In this document: piece after piece, positions 1 to 8,238 of the stretch
How the letters are laid out: every line of letters starts with the position of its first letter
Position numbering within the stretch: the stretch's first letter is position 1
Source: Burkholderia sp. HI2500
GTDB taxonomy: Bacteria; Pseudomonadota; Gammaproteobacteria; Burkholderiales; Burkholderiaceae
Length of the DNA: 64,000 bases
Direction of reading: 5' to 3'
Assembly (NCBI RefSeq): GCF_002223055.1
Contig: NZ_NKFL01000004.1
Span: forward strand, 248,001-312,000
The notes under the pieces: model-generated
The model's database searches: none
What the model saw: the letters and a program-made list of their open reading frames with translations, nothing else
Told to the model about the DNA's origin: nothing
Made by a program: the position numbers and the translations under genes

Positions 1-840
1 GTGGGCACCAAGCTCAAGCTGGCGTTTCATCTGAACAAACACGACACCGTCGGCCAGGATCTCGTCGCGATGAGCGTGAACGACATCCTCGTGCAGGGCG
101 CCGAGCCGCTGTTCTTCCTCGACTACTTCGCGTGCGGCAAGCTCGACGTCGACACCGCCGCAACGGTCGTCAAGGGCATCGCGCAGGGTTGCGAACTGTC
201 GGGCTGCGCGCTGATCGGCGGTGAGACGGCCGAAATGCCGGGCATGTACCCGGACGGCGAATACGACCTGGCCGGCTTCGCGGTCGGCGCGGTCGAGAAG
301 AGCAAGATCATCGACGGCAGCACGATCGCCGAAGGCGACGTGGTGCTGGGCCTCGCATCGAGCGGCATCCACTCGAACGGCTTCTCGCTCGTGCGCAAGA
401 TCATCGAGCGCGCGAACCCCGACCTGTCGGCCGATTTCCACGGCCGCTCGCTGGCCGACGCGCTGATGGCCCCCACGCGCATCTACGTGAAGCCGCTGCT
501 CGCACTGATGCAGAAGCTGTCGGTGAAGGGCATGGCGCACATCACGGGCGGCGGTCTCGTCGAGAACATTCCGCGCGTGCTGCGCGAAGGCCTCACCGCC
601 GAGCTCGACCAGAACGCATGGCCGCTGCCGCCGCTGTTCAAGTGGCTGCAGGAGCACGGCGGTGTCGCCGATGCCGAAATGCACCGCGTGTTCAACTGCG
701 GCATCGGCATGGCCGTGATCGTGTCGGCGGCCGATGCCGACGCAGCGATCGCCGACCTGACCGCCGCCGGCGAACAGGTGTGGAAGATCGGCACCGTGCG
801 TGCGACCCGCGAAGGCGAGGCGCAGACGGTCGTGGTCTGA
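1..840 (+). CDS. purM: Phosphoribosylformylglycinamidine cyclo-ligase (AIR synthetase), 5'-truncated
   Basis: Converts formylglycinamidine ribonucleotide to aminoimidazole ribonucleotide with ATP, the fifth step of cytosolic purine synthesis. The visible 279 residues begin with VGTKLKLAF, which in PurM follows the conserved SGTDG segment, so the true start lies left of the window; full-length PurM is about 350 residues. Other family landmarks are [46 protein letters not shown] and [14 protein letters not shown]. The GTG at position 1 is therefore an internal codon. A strong intrinsic terminator follows 32 bases after the stop. Identification is secure; only the 5' end is missing. Confidence 0.97.
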   Translation: MGTKLKLAFHLNKHDTVGQDLVAMSVNDILVQGAEPLFFLDYFACGKLDVDTAATVVKGIAQGCELSGCALIGGETAEMPGMYPDGEYDLAGFAVGAVEKSKIIDGSTIAEGDVVLGLASSGIHSNGFSLVRKIIERANPDLSADFHGRSLADALMAPTRIYVKPLLALMQKLSVKGMAHITGGGLVENIPRVLREGLTAELDQNAWPLPPLFKWLQEHGGVADAEMHRVFNCGIGMAVIVSAADADAAIADLTAAGEQVWKIGTVRATREGEAQTVVV

Positions 841-872
841 CGCACTGCCCGCAGCAGATGCAGCAAGGAAAG

Positions 873-904
873 CCGCCCGGAGTCGATCCGGGCGGTTTTT
901 TTTT
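873..904 (+). terminator. Intrinsic terminator of purM
   Basis: An 8-bp perfect GC stem (ccgcccgg / ccgggcgg) with a 7-base loop is followed directly by nine T residues, 32 bases downstream of the purM stop. It separates purM from the small NTF2-like gene. Confidence 0.93.
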
Positions 905-952
905 CGGGCGTTGCGTGGCGTACGGGCGCGCGCCGATGAAGGAGGGACGACG

Positions 953-1348
953 ATGACCGAAGACGAACGCGCGATCCGCGAGCTCGTGGACAACTGGTTC
1001 GTGTCGAGCCGGCGTGGCGACCTGGCGACGGTGCTCGACCTGATCGCCGACGACGCGATCTTCATGGTGGCCGGCAAGCCGCCGTTCGACAAGGCGGCGT
1101 TTGCGGCCGCGTCGCGCGACGCGAACGCCGGGGGCGGCAACGCGGCGACGATCGACGGCCGTTACCGGATCGACGAACTGCGCGTGCTGGGCGACTGGGC
1201 GTACATGCGCAATTTCATCGAGATCGAGGCGACCCCGCCGGGCGGCGAGACGATCCGCCGTTCGGGCCATACGCTGACGATCTTCCGCAAGGCCGACGGC
1301 CGCTGGCAGCTCGTGCGCGACGCGAATCTGGTGACGCTCGCGCAGTGA
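953..1348 (+). CDS. NTF2-like / SnoaL-like (SgcJ/EcaC family) protein
   Basis: A 131-residue cytosolic protein of the SgcJ/EcaC group in the NTF2-like superfamily. The sequence starts MTEDERAIRELVDNW and continues with GDLATVLDLIADDAIFM and GKPPFDK. It ends GGETIRRSGHTLTIFRKADGRW, the usual cone-shaped alpha+beta pattern. The ATG at 953 is chosen because an AGGAGGG ribosome-binding site lies 6 bases upstream; a longer open frame back to 800 would run through the purM terminator. The substrate cannot be told from sequence, since this fold serves isomerases, dehydratases and ligand-binding proteins. It converges on the tetA-like gene with a 22-base gap. Confidence 0.8.
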   Translation: MTEDERAIRELVDNWFVSSRRGDLATVLDLIADDAIFMVAGKPPFDKAAFAAASRDANAGGGNAATIDGRYRIDELRVLGDWAYMRNFIEIEATPPGGETIRRSGHTLTIFRKADGRWQLVRDANLVTLAQ

Positions 1349-1370
1349 GCGCGGCGGTGCGCGCCGACGC

Positions 1371-2564
1371 TCATGCGGACGGCCGTGTCGCGCCCGCCGG
1401 CCGCGCACCGGCCAGCAACGGCGGGACGAGCAGATAAAGCAGCGCGGCCGCGGCCCAGACGAGCCCCGGCCACGTCGCGCGTGTCGCCGCATAGGTCGCG
1501 GTGACGACCAGCGGCCCCGCGACGCCGATCAGGCTCGCCACGCTCGCGAGCGCGCCTTGCAGTTCACCCTGGCGCGCATCGTCGACCTGCCGCGCGAGCA
1601 TCGCCTGCAGGGCCGGCAGCGTCATGCCGCCCGCCGCGAACAGCGGCAGCAGCGCGAACGGTACCCACGCGGCGGTCGCGAACGCGATCGCCGCGAGCCC
1701 GAGCGCGTCGCCCGCGAGGCCCAGAGCCAGCGCACGGCGCTCGCCGAGCCGCGCGATCAGCGGCCCGATCGCGAAGGCCTGCGCGAGCGCGTGACACGCG
1801 CCGTACCCCGCCAGCGACAGCCCCGCGATCGGCGTCGACCAGCCGAAATGCTCCTGGCCGTACAGGATCCACAGTGTTGCCGGTGCCTGCGACACCAGCG
1901 CCACGATCACGTAAATGCCGATCAGCGGTGCGAGCGCGGGCGTGCCGGTCAGCTGTCGCAGGCTCGCGAACGGATTGAGCGCGCCAACCGCATGGCCTTC
2001 GCGGGCCGAACGCGGCCGTGATTCCGGCAGCGCGCGCCAGACCAGCACGAGATTGAGTGCGTTGAGCACGGCGGCCGCGACGAACGGTGCGCGCAGGTGC
2101 AGCGCGCCGAGCAGGCCGCCGATCAGCGGGCCGGCGATGAAGCCGATGCCCATCATCGCGCCGAGCTGGCCGAAGCGTCGTGCGCGATCGGGTTCGGCGG
2201 TGACGTCGGTGACGTAGGCAGTCGCGACCGCGACGTTCGCGCCGGTGATGCCCGCGATCAACCGCCCCACATAAAGCCAGGCGAGCGTCGGCGCGAGCGC
2301 CATCAGCAAGTAGTCGAGCGCGGCGCCCGCGAGCGACGCGAGCAGGACGGGCCGGCGGCCGAAGCGGTCGCTCAGCGCGCCGAGCAGCGGGGCGCACAGG
2401 AACTGCGCGAACGCGTACAGCGCGAGCAGGATCCCGTAATGGGTGTCGGTGCTGCCTGCGTCGGCGAGCGAGCGCAGCAGCCCGGGCAGGATCGGCATCA
2501 CGATCCCGACGCCGATCGCGTCGAGCAGGACCGTGGCCAGGATGGCAATCAGGGATGGATTCAA
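1371..2564 (-). CDS. tetA: TetA-family MFS tetracycline/H+ antiporter
   Basis: A 397-residue inner-membrane major facilitator protein with 12 predicted helices that resembles class A/C/G TetA along its whole length. Diagnostic segments are LLDAIGVGIVMPILPGLL in helix 1, the motif A loop GALSDRFGRRPVLLAS, GRLIAGITGA in helix 4, GPLIGGLLGA in helix 5 and LPALQAMLARQVDD in the C-terminal half. The start is a TTG, which aligns with known TetA N-termini; no strong Shine-Dalgarno is visible. It is divergent from tetR, with two tet operators between them. The expected role is drug-inducible export of tetracycline-Mg as in Tn10 and RP1; a different native substrate is possible. Confidence 0.9.
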   Translation of the reverse strand: MNPSLIAILATVLLDAIGVGIVMPILPGLLRSLADAGSTDTHYGILLALYAFAQFLCAPLLGALSDRFGRRPVLLASLAGAALDYLLMALAPTLAWLYVGRLIAGITGANVAVATAYVTDVTAEPDRARRFGQLGAMMGIGFIAGPLIGGLLGALHLRAPFVAAAVLNALNLVLVWRALPESRPRSAREGHAVGALNPFASLRQLTGTPALAPLIGIYVIVALVSQAPATLWILYGQEHFGWSTPIAGLSLAGYGACHALAQAFAIGPLIARLGERRALALGLAGDALGLAAIAFATAAWVPFALLPLFAAGGMTLPALQAMLARQVDDARQGELQGALASVASLIGVAGPLVVTATYAATRATWPGLVWAAAALLYLLVPPLLAGARPAGATRPSA

Positions 2565-2571
2565 GAGCGTG

Positions 2572-2590
2572 ACTCTATCGGTGATAGAGT
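2572..2590. promoter_or_regulatory. tet operator, tetO1-like
   Basis: The 19-bp site actctatcggtgatagagt has perfect 8-bp inverted arms around a 3-bp centre. The arms are identical to Tn10 tetO1; only the centre differs. It lies just upstream of the divergent tetA start, so TetR bound here would block tetA. Confidence 0.93.
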
Positions 2591-2609
2591 AGCGATTATT
2601 CCACAGCTT

Positions 2610-2628
2610 TCCCTATCGGTGATAGAGA
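2610..2628. promoter_or_regulatory. tet operator, tetO2-like, touching the tetR start codon
   Basis: The 19-bp site tccctatcggtgatagaga matches Tn10 tetO2 except for one central base. Its last base is the A of the tetR ATG, so repressor binding should directly block tetR expression. Its centre is 38 bp from that of the first operator. Confidence 0.92.
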
Positions 2629-3260
2629 TGAAGGACACAGGGGCGCGGCTGACGCGCGACACGGTATTGCGCGCGGCGCTTGACCTGCTCGACGAAGTCG
2701 GTATCGACGGGTTGTCGACGCGGAAACTCGCCGAGCGGCTCGGCGTGCAGTCGCCGACGCTTTACTGGCATTTCAAGAACAAGGGCGAACTGCTCGACGC
2801 GATGGCCGAGGCGATCATGCTCGAGCGTCACGATGCGTCGCTGCCGCGGCCGGGCGAAGCGTGGGATGCGTGGCTTTTGGACAACGCGCGCAGTTTTCGT
2901 CGTGCGCTGCTGGCCTATCGCGACGGCGCGCGCCTGCATGCCGGGACGCGGCCGCGCGCACTGCATTTCGGCTCGATCGAACGCAAGGTCGCGCTGCTCG
3001 GCGACGCGGGTTTCGCGCCGGACGAGGCGGTCGACGTGATGTATGCGCTGGGCCGCTTCGTGGTCGGATGGGTGCTGGAAGAGCAGGCGGAACCGGACGG
3101 CGACGCCGATGCACCGCTGCCGGACGCGGCCGAGTATCCGCTGCTCGCGAAGGGTTGGGCCGCGCTGCGCGCGCGCAGCGGCGACGAGGCGTTCGAGCGT
3201 GGCGTTGCGTTGATCGTCGACGGCGCCCGTGCGCGCCTGGCAGCGCGCAAGCGCGGCTGA
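2628..3260 (+). CDS. tetR: TetR tetracycline-responsive repressor
   Basis: A 210-residue member of the true TetR class rather than the broad TetR superfamily. The N-terminal helix-turn-helix reads LSTRKLAERLGVQSPTLYWHF (about residues 29-49). With a +4 offset, every classical tetracycline-Mg contact of Tn10 TetR is present: H64 as H68, N82 as N86, F86 as F90, H100 as H104, T103 as T107 and E147 as E151. The segment ARSFRRALLAYRDGARLHAGTRP is nearly class-typical. The ATG at 2628 follows a tet operator. The gene is divergent from tetA and converges on miaA with a 5-base gap. Autorepression and drug induction are expected. Confidence 0.93.
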   Translation: MKDTGARLTRDTVLRAALDLLDEVGIDGLSTRKLAERLGVQSPTLYWHFKNKGELLDAMAEAIMLERHDASLPRPGEAWDAWLLDNARSFRRALLAYRDGARLHAGTRPRALHFGSIERKVALLGDAGFAPDEAVDVMYALGRFVVGWVLEEQAEPDGDADAPLPDAAEYPLLAKGWAALRARSGDEAFERGVALIVDGARARLAARKRG

Positions 3261-3265
3261 CGCGG

Positions 3266-4246
3266 TCAGCCCGGCGTGCGGCCGTCGAGCACGCGTTCGA
3301 GCGCGTCGAGTGCGCGGGCCGTCGAGTCCGGCGCGATGCAGTCGACGACAATCCGCTCCGGCATCGCGCGCAGCCAGGTGATCTGGCGCTTGCAGAGCTG
3401 GCGCGTTGCGAAGATGCCCTTGTCGCGCATCGTCCGGTAGTCGGTATCGCCGTCGAGGAATTCCCACGCTTGCCGGTAGCCGACGCAGCGCATCGACGGC
3501 AGATCGGGATGGAGGTCCTCGCGACGACGCAGCCGTTCGACTTCGTCGATGAAGCCCGCGTCGAGCATCGCATCGAAGCGCTGTTCGATCCGTTTGTGCA
3601 GTACTGCGCGATCCGACGGTTCGAGCGCGACCGGCACGAAGCGGTAAGCGGCGGCCGCATCGTCGGTGCGGCGCGGCGCGGCAAGCAGCACCGACATCGG
3701 CTGCCCGCTCAGCATGAACACTTCGAGCGCACGCTGGATCCGCTGCGAATCGTTTGGCGCGAGTCGCGCGGCCGTGTCGGGATCGACCTGCGCGAGCCGC
3801 GCGTGCAGCGCGGGCCAGCCATCGCGCTCGGCTTCGGCATCGAGCATTGCGCGCACGTCCGGATCAGCGCCCGGCAGGTCGTTGAGCCCCTGCGTCAGCG
3901 CCTTGTAGTACAGCATCGTGCCGCCCGCGAGCAGCGGCGTGCGGCCGCGCGCGGCGATCTCGCCGATCAGGCGCAACGTGTCCGCGCGGAAACTCGCGGC
4001 CGAATACGCGTCGGCCGGATCGATGATGTCGATCAGGTGATGCGGCACGCTCGCGCGCTCGTCGCGCGACGGTTTCGCGGTGCCGATATCCATGTCGCGG
4101 TAGACGAGCGCCGAATCGACGCTGACGATCTCGATCGGGCGGCGCGCGGTGAGCGCCAGCGCCGCGGCCGTCTTGCCCGATGCGGTGGGGCCGAGCAGGC
4201 AGGCGATCGTCGTCGGGCTGGGGTTGGCGTGCTGTGCTGCGCTCAT
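3266..4246 (-). CDS. miaA: tRNA dimethylallyltransferase
   Basis: Transfers dimethylallyl from DMAPP to A37 of tRNAs that read UNN codons. The 326-residue protein opens with the P-loop [12 protein letters not shown], followed by [20 protein letters not shown], the conserved [19 protein letters not shown] motif with S-A-L variation. It also has [17 protein letters not shown] and, near the C-terminus, [12 protein letters not shown]. The ATG at 4246 overlaps the mutL stop in an ATGA arrangement, implying translational coupling to mutL; a longer frame into mutL is not credible. The mutL-miaA pair is a common proteobacterial arrangement. Confidence 0.97.
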   Translation of the reverse strand: MSAAQHANPSPTTIACLLGPTASGKTAAALALTARRPIEIVSVDSALVYRDMDIGTAKPSRDERASVPHHLIDIIDPADAYSAASFRADTLRLIGEIAARGRTPLLAGGTMLYYKALTQGLNDLPGADPDVRAMLDAEAERDGWPALHARLAQVDPDTAARLAPNDSQRIQRALEVFMLSGQPMSVLLAAPRRTDDAAAAYRFVPVALEPSDRAVLHKRIEQRFDAMLDAGFIDEVERLRRREDLHPDLPSMRCVGYRQAWEFLDGDTDYRTMRDKGIFATRQLCKRQITWLRAMPERIVVDCIAPDSTARALDALERVLDGRTPG

Positions 4247-6234
4247 TGTCCGCGCATGAAGAGGCGGTCGAGATCGTTCAGCGTGAGCTGATACCACGTC
4301 GGCCGGCCGTGATTGCACTGGTCCGCGCGTTCGGTCGCTTCCATCTGCCGCAGCAGCCCGTTCATCTCGTCGAGCGTCAGGCGCCGGTTCGCGCGCACCG
4401 CATGGTGACACGCGAGCGTGCCGAGCAGTTCGTGCTGACGCTCGGTGAGCACGCGCGAGCCGCCGAACGCGTGCAGGTCGGCGAGCACCGCGCGCGCGAG
4501 CGATTGCAGGTCGGCATCCTTCAGCAGCGCCGGGACCGCGCGGATCGCGAGCGTCGTCGGCGACAGCACCGCCAGGTCGAAGCCGAGCGATTCGAGCGTG
4601 TCGCGCTCTTCCTCGACCGTACCGATCTCGACCGGCGTGGCCGTCATCGAGATCGGCAGCAGCAGCGCCTGCACGGCGACCGAGCGGTCGGCAAGCGCGT
4701 TCTTGAACTGTTCGTACAGGATCCGCTCGTGCGCCGCGTGCATGTCGACGATCACGAGGCCGTGCGCATTTTGTGCGAGCACGTAAATGCCGTGGATCTG
4801 GCCCAGCGCGAAGCCGAGCGGCTGCTCGTCGTGCGTGGTCGCAGCGATCGGCGACGCGGTGAAGCCCGACAGCGGTGCGATCGGCGCGTCGGCCGAATCG
4901 CGTGCGAGGGTCGTCGTGCCGTCCGGCGTGCCCGCGCCCGTGTCCTTGCGGCCGAACAGCGCGTCATAGAGCGCGAGCGGCTGCGCAACGGGCAGCGTAC
5001 CCTGGGTCATCCGCGCCTGGCGCATCCACGTGTTGCCCGACGACGAGGACGACGACGGCGACGAGAAGCCGCTACCGCCGCTGCCGGTTGCGTGGCCCTG
5101 GCTCTGCCCGAGCGGTGTGTCCAGGAACGAAGCGGGCCCGCGCGGTGCCGGTGAGAGTTGCGCGGCATGGCCGCCCCCCGTGGTTTCCGGCGACGCGCCC
5201 GCGTGGCGCGCCAACGCGCGCTGAACCGCATGGAAAACATATTGGTGGATCGAGCGCGAATCGCGGAAGCGCACCTCGATCTTCGACGGGTGCACGTTCA
5301 CGTCGACGGCTTCGGGAGGAAGGTCAAGAAACAGCACATACGACGGGTAGCGGTCGCCGTGCAGCACGTCCTCGTAGGCCGCGCGCACTGCGTGCGTCAG
5401 CAGCTTGTCGCGCACGAAGCGGCCGTTGACGAAGAAGTATTGCTGGTCGGCGCGACCGCGGCTCGCGGTCGGCAGGCCGGCGCAGCCGTAGACCGCGAGC
5501 GGGCCGGCCTGCTCGTCGAGCGGCAGGTGCGCGGTCGCGAAGCTGTCGCCGAGGATCTTCGCGACGCGCTGCGCCGGCTCGGTCGCATTCCAGTGCTCGA
5601 CCGCCTTGCCGTTGTGCAGCACCGAGATCGCGACGTCCGGCCGCGCGAGCGCCGCGCGGCGAATCATTTCCAGGCAGTGGCCGAACTCGGTCTGCTCGCT
5701 CTTCAGGAACTTGCGCCGCGCGGGCGTGTTGAAGTACAGCTCGCGCACCTCGATCGTCGTGCCGGTCGCGCCGGCGGCCGGCGACAGCACGCCCGTCTGC
5801 GCGTCGATCTTCATCGCATGCGCGGCCTCGGCCGTCCGGCTCGTGATCGACATCTCGGCGACCGACGCGATCGACGCGAGCGCTTCGCCGCGGAACCCGA
5901 GCGTCGCGACCGCCTCGAGCTCCTCGAGCGAGCGGATCTTGCTGGTGGCATGGCGCATCAGTGCGAGCGCCAGCTCGTCCGGCGGAATCCCGCAACCATC
6001 GTCGGTTATCGAGATGCGCTTGACGCCGCCTTCTTCCAGCACGATGCGCAGCGTGCTGGCGCCGGCGTCCATCGCGTTTTCGAGCAGCTCCTTGACGACC
6101 GACGCCGGGCGTTCGACGACCTCGCCGGCGGCGATCTGGCTGATCAGCTGGTCGGGCAGGGGCTGGATCGCGCGCAGCGGGCGCGGAGCAGGGGCGGGCG
6201 CGGCGCCCGCGGCCGTTTCGGTGATATCGGACAT
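4243..6234 (-). CDS. mutL: DNA mismatch repair protein MutL
   Basis: A 663-residue GHKL ATPase that couples MutS mismatch recognition to strand incision. N-terminal ATPase motifs are clear: [33 protein letters not shown] and [11 protein letters not shown] low-complexity Gly/Ser linker (around residues 345-400) leads to the dimerisation domain. That domain carries [21 protein letters not shown] and CNHGRP, matching the latent endonuclease metal site of MutL from bacteria without MutH. The ATG at 6234 gives a 20-residue Ala/Pro-rich extension before the usual LPxQxxxQIAAGE start. A perfect TATAAT lies only 6 bases upstream. Confidence 0.97.
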   Translation of the reverse strand: MSDITETAAGAAPAPAPRPLRAIQPLPDQLISQIAAGEVVERPASVVKELLENAMDAGASTLRIVLEEGGVKRISITDDGCGIPPDELALALMRHATSKIRSLEELEAVATLGFRGEALASIASVAEMSITSRTAEAAHAMKIDAQTGVLSPAAGATGTTIEVRELYFNTPARRKFLKSEQTEFGHCLEMIRRAALARPDVAISVLHNGKAVEHWNATEPAQRVAKILGDSFATAHLPLDEQAGPLAVYGCAGLPTASRGRADQQYFFVNGRFVRDKLLTHAVRAAYEDVLHGDRYPSYVLFLDLPPEAVDVNVHPSKIEVRFRDSRSIHQYVFHAVQRALARHAGASPETTGGGHAAQLSPAPRGPASFLDTPLGQSQGHATGSGGSGFSSPSSSSSSGNTWMRQARMTQGTLPVAQPLALYDALFGRKDTGAGTPDGTTTLARDSADAPIAPLSGFTASPIAATTHDEQPLGFALGQIHGIYVLAQNAHGLVIVDMHAAHERILYEQFKNALADRSVAVQALLLPISMTATPVEIGTVEEERDTLESLGFDLAVLSPTTLAIRAVPALLKDADLQSLARAVLADLHAFGGSRVLTERQHELLGTLACHHAVRANRRLTLDEMNGLLRQMEATERADQCNHGRPTWYQLTLNDLDRLFMRGQ

Positions 6235-6240
6235 GGCCGA

Positions 6241-6246
6241 ATTATA
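6241..6246 (-). promoter_or_regulatory. Consensus -10 hexamer immediately upstream of mutL
   Basis: On the minus strand TATAAT lies 6 bases before the mutL ATG, so transcription from it would begin at or next to the start codon. The -35 position (17-bp spacing) reads ccggca, a weak match to TTGACA. It could be a promoter for leaderless mutL mRNA or a chance match. Confidence 0.45.
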
Positions 6247-6407
6247 ACGAGGCGGCGAATGCGTGCCGGGGCGACCGGCGGTTACGTTTTTTCACGGAGC
6301 CTTAAGGTAGTTTCGGTATCATGGGTCCGTAACACGCCCGGCCTTGACCGGTGGGCGCTTCAGCCTTTTTCGGCCGTTCCGGCCCTATCGCCTTCGAGGA
6401 ATCGCAT

Positions 6408-7091
6408 TTGGATACGCTGCTTCATTTCGTCAACCTTGTCCTGCATATCGACGCTTTCCTCGGCGATTTCATCCGGCAGTACGGCGCGTGGGTCTATCTC
6501 GTGCTGTTCCTGATCGTGTTCTGCGAGACGGGGCTAGTCGTGTTTCCGTTCCTGCCCGGCGATTCGCTGCTGTTCATCGGCGGCGCGTTCGCGGCGACCG
6601 GCGAGATGAATGTCGGCCTGCTGATCGTGCTGCTGCTCGTCGCGGCGATTTCCGGCAACACGGTGAACTACATGATCGGCCGCTGGATCGGCCCGAAGGT
6701 GTTCAATACGCATATCCCGGTGCTCGAGCGCTTCCTCGATCGCGCCGCGCTGCAGAAGACCCACTCGTTCTACGACAAGCACGGCGGCAAGACGATCGTG
6801 CTCGCACGCTTCATTCCGGTCGTGCGGACGTTCGCGCCGTTCGTCGCGGGTGCGTCGTCGATGAGCGCCACGCGCTTCCAGCTCTTCAACGTGATCGGTG
6901 CGCTGGTGTGGGTGCTGCTGCTCGTGCTGCTCGGCTATTTCTTCGGCAACATCCCGTTCATCCGCCAGTACCTGAACGTGATCGTGCTGGTCGGGATCGG
7001 GGCGGCGGTTGTGCCGGTTGCGCTGGGTGCGGTGTGGAAGCTGGTGCGGGGGAAGCAGTCGGATAATGCGCCGAAGGCGGGCGGGCGTTGA
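6408..7091 (+). CDS. DedA-family inner-membrane protein
   Basis: A 227-residue polytopic membrane protein of the DedA/SNARE-associated family, linked to undecaprenyl-phosphate or phospholipid flipping and envelope homeostasis. Family signatures are ETGLVVFPFLPGDSLLF, GNTVNYMIGRWIG, and GGKTIVLARFIPVVRTFAPFVAG, which contains the conserved FxRF/GxxxR region. The TTG at 6408 is preferred, with GAGGA 7 bases upstream. An ATG at 6351 would add 19 non-hydrophobic residues not seen in the family. It is divergent from mutL and ends at a bidirectional terminator shared with the MscS gene. Confidence 0.9.
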   Translation: MDTLLHFVNLVLHIDAFLGDFIRQYGAWVYLVLFLIVFCETGLVVFPFLPGDSLLFIGGAFAATGEMNVGLLIVLLLVAAISGNTVNYMIGRWIGPKVFNTHIPVLERFLDRAALQKTHSFYDKHGGKTIVLARFIPVVRTFAPFVAGASSMSATRFQLFNVIGALVWVLLLVLLGYFFGNIPFIRQYLNVIVLVGIGAAVVPVALGAVWKLVRGKQSDNAPKAGGR

Positions 7092-7123
7092 GCAGGAGCG
7101 TTTCGTTCTCGTCTCGGTGCAGT

Positions 7124-7156
7124 AAAAAAAGCGTGGCGGCTGCCACGCTTTTTTTT
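7124..7156. terminator. Bidirectional intrinsic terminator between the dedA-type and mscS-type genes
   Basis: A 7-bp stem gcgtggc / gccacgc with a 4-base loop is flanked by seven A on the left and eight T on the right, so it can stop transcription from both converging genes. Confidence 0.93.
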
Positions 7157-7171
7157 CGTCCGGTGCCGCCG

Positions 7172-7984
7172 TTACGCGTTGCGATGCGAGATCGGGGTTT
7201 CGGGCGTCGGGTATTGCGCGTCGCGGAACGTCTCGATGATCACGCGGTTGGTGTCGCAATACACCTGCCAGTAGTTCTCGGGTGCCGTGGACGGGCGCAC
7301 GAACAGCAGCGGGCCTTCCGGCGTGAACTGCAGCACGCCGACGTCCGGCGCCGGGGTGGTCAGCACGTTCGGGATCTGCTGGATCGACGTCTTCAGGCGG
7401 TTGATCGCGTCGACCGCATCGACGCTGTTCGCGATCTTCGCGGTCAGGTCGACGCGGCGGTGCGGCGTGGCACTGTAGTTCGCGATGTTGTCCGAGAAGA
7501 TCTTGTTGTTGCCGACGATCGTCACGATGTTGTCGGCGGTGACGATCGTCGTGCCGAACAGGCCGAGCTCCTTCACCGTACCCGTGACGCCGCCTGCGCT
7601 GATCACGTCGCCGATCTTGAACGGGCGCAGCACCTGCATGAACACGCCTGCGGCGAAATGCGCGAGCAGGCCGCCCCAGGCGGTGCCGATCGCGAGGCCG
7701 AGGCCGGCGAGCAACGCGGCGAACGAGGTCGTCTGAACGCCGAAGATCTGCAGGATCGCGAGGATCAGCAGGATCGTCAGCAGCACGCCGACGACGGACG
7801 TCAGGTAGTCGGTCAGTGTCGGGTCGACCTTGCCGCTGCGGCGCACGACCTTGCCGAGCAGGCGCGTGCCGATGCGGATCGCCCAGCGGCCGATGAACCA
7901 CAACACGATCGCGGCGAGGAGGTTGAGGCCGAAGTCGAGACCGCGGGTCATCAGGAATTGCTGGGCTGTGGCGAGATCGATCAT
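7172..7984 (-). CDS. Small-conductance mechanosensitive channel (MscS family)
   Basis: A 270-residue inner-membrane channel that opens under membrane tension to release solutes on osmotic downshock. Three N-terminal hydrophobic segments end in the pore helix AGLGLAIGTAWGGLLAHFAAGVF (about residues 90-112). The beta domain follows: FKIGDVISAGGVTGTVKELGLFGTTIVTADN with NNKIFSDNIANYS, the most conserved part of the family. Length and motifs match minimal MscS proteins such as E. coli MscS (286 residues). Confidence 0.94.
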   Translation of the reverse strand: MIDLATAQQFLMTRGLDFGLNLLAAIVLWFIGRWAIRIGTRLLGKVVRRSGKVDPTLTDYLTSVVGVLLTILLILAILQIFGVQTTSFAALLAGLGLAIGTAWGGLLAHFAAGVFMQVLRPFKIGDVISAGGVTGTVKELGLFGTTIVTADNIVTIVGNNKIFSDNIANYSATPHRRVDLTAKIANSVDAVDAINRLKTSIQQIPNVLTTPAPDVGVLQFTPEGPLLFVRPSTAPENYWQVYCDTNRVIIETFRDAQYPTPETPISHRNA

Positions 7985-8238
7985 GCGTTCTCCGAAGTCA
8001 GGGGTAGAAAGGCCGGCGCATGCACCGGATGGGTGGCGCTTTTATAACCTGACCTGGGAGGGGCGGGCAACCGGGCTGACATTGGTTGACGTAATGAAAA
8101 ACGGGCAGGACGCGTGTGCGTGCTGGCAGCGGCGGGCGCCGGTCCCATGCAAAATGACATCTGAACCGGGTCGAGTAGAAGATGCTTGACGATTCCGTGA
8201 GTGCTTATGTCGTCAGGCAGCGGACGTACCGATCGTCG

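Noticed and set aside
1371..3260. Transposon origin of the tet pair
   Set aside because: No transposase, terminal inverted repeats or target duplication seen; spacing to both neighbours is tight (22 and 5 bases).
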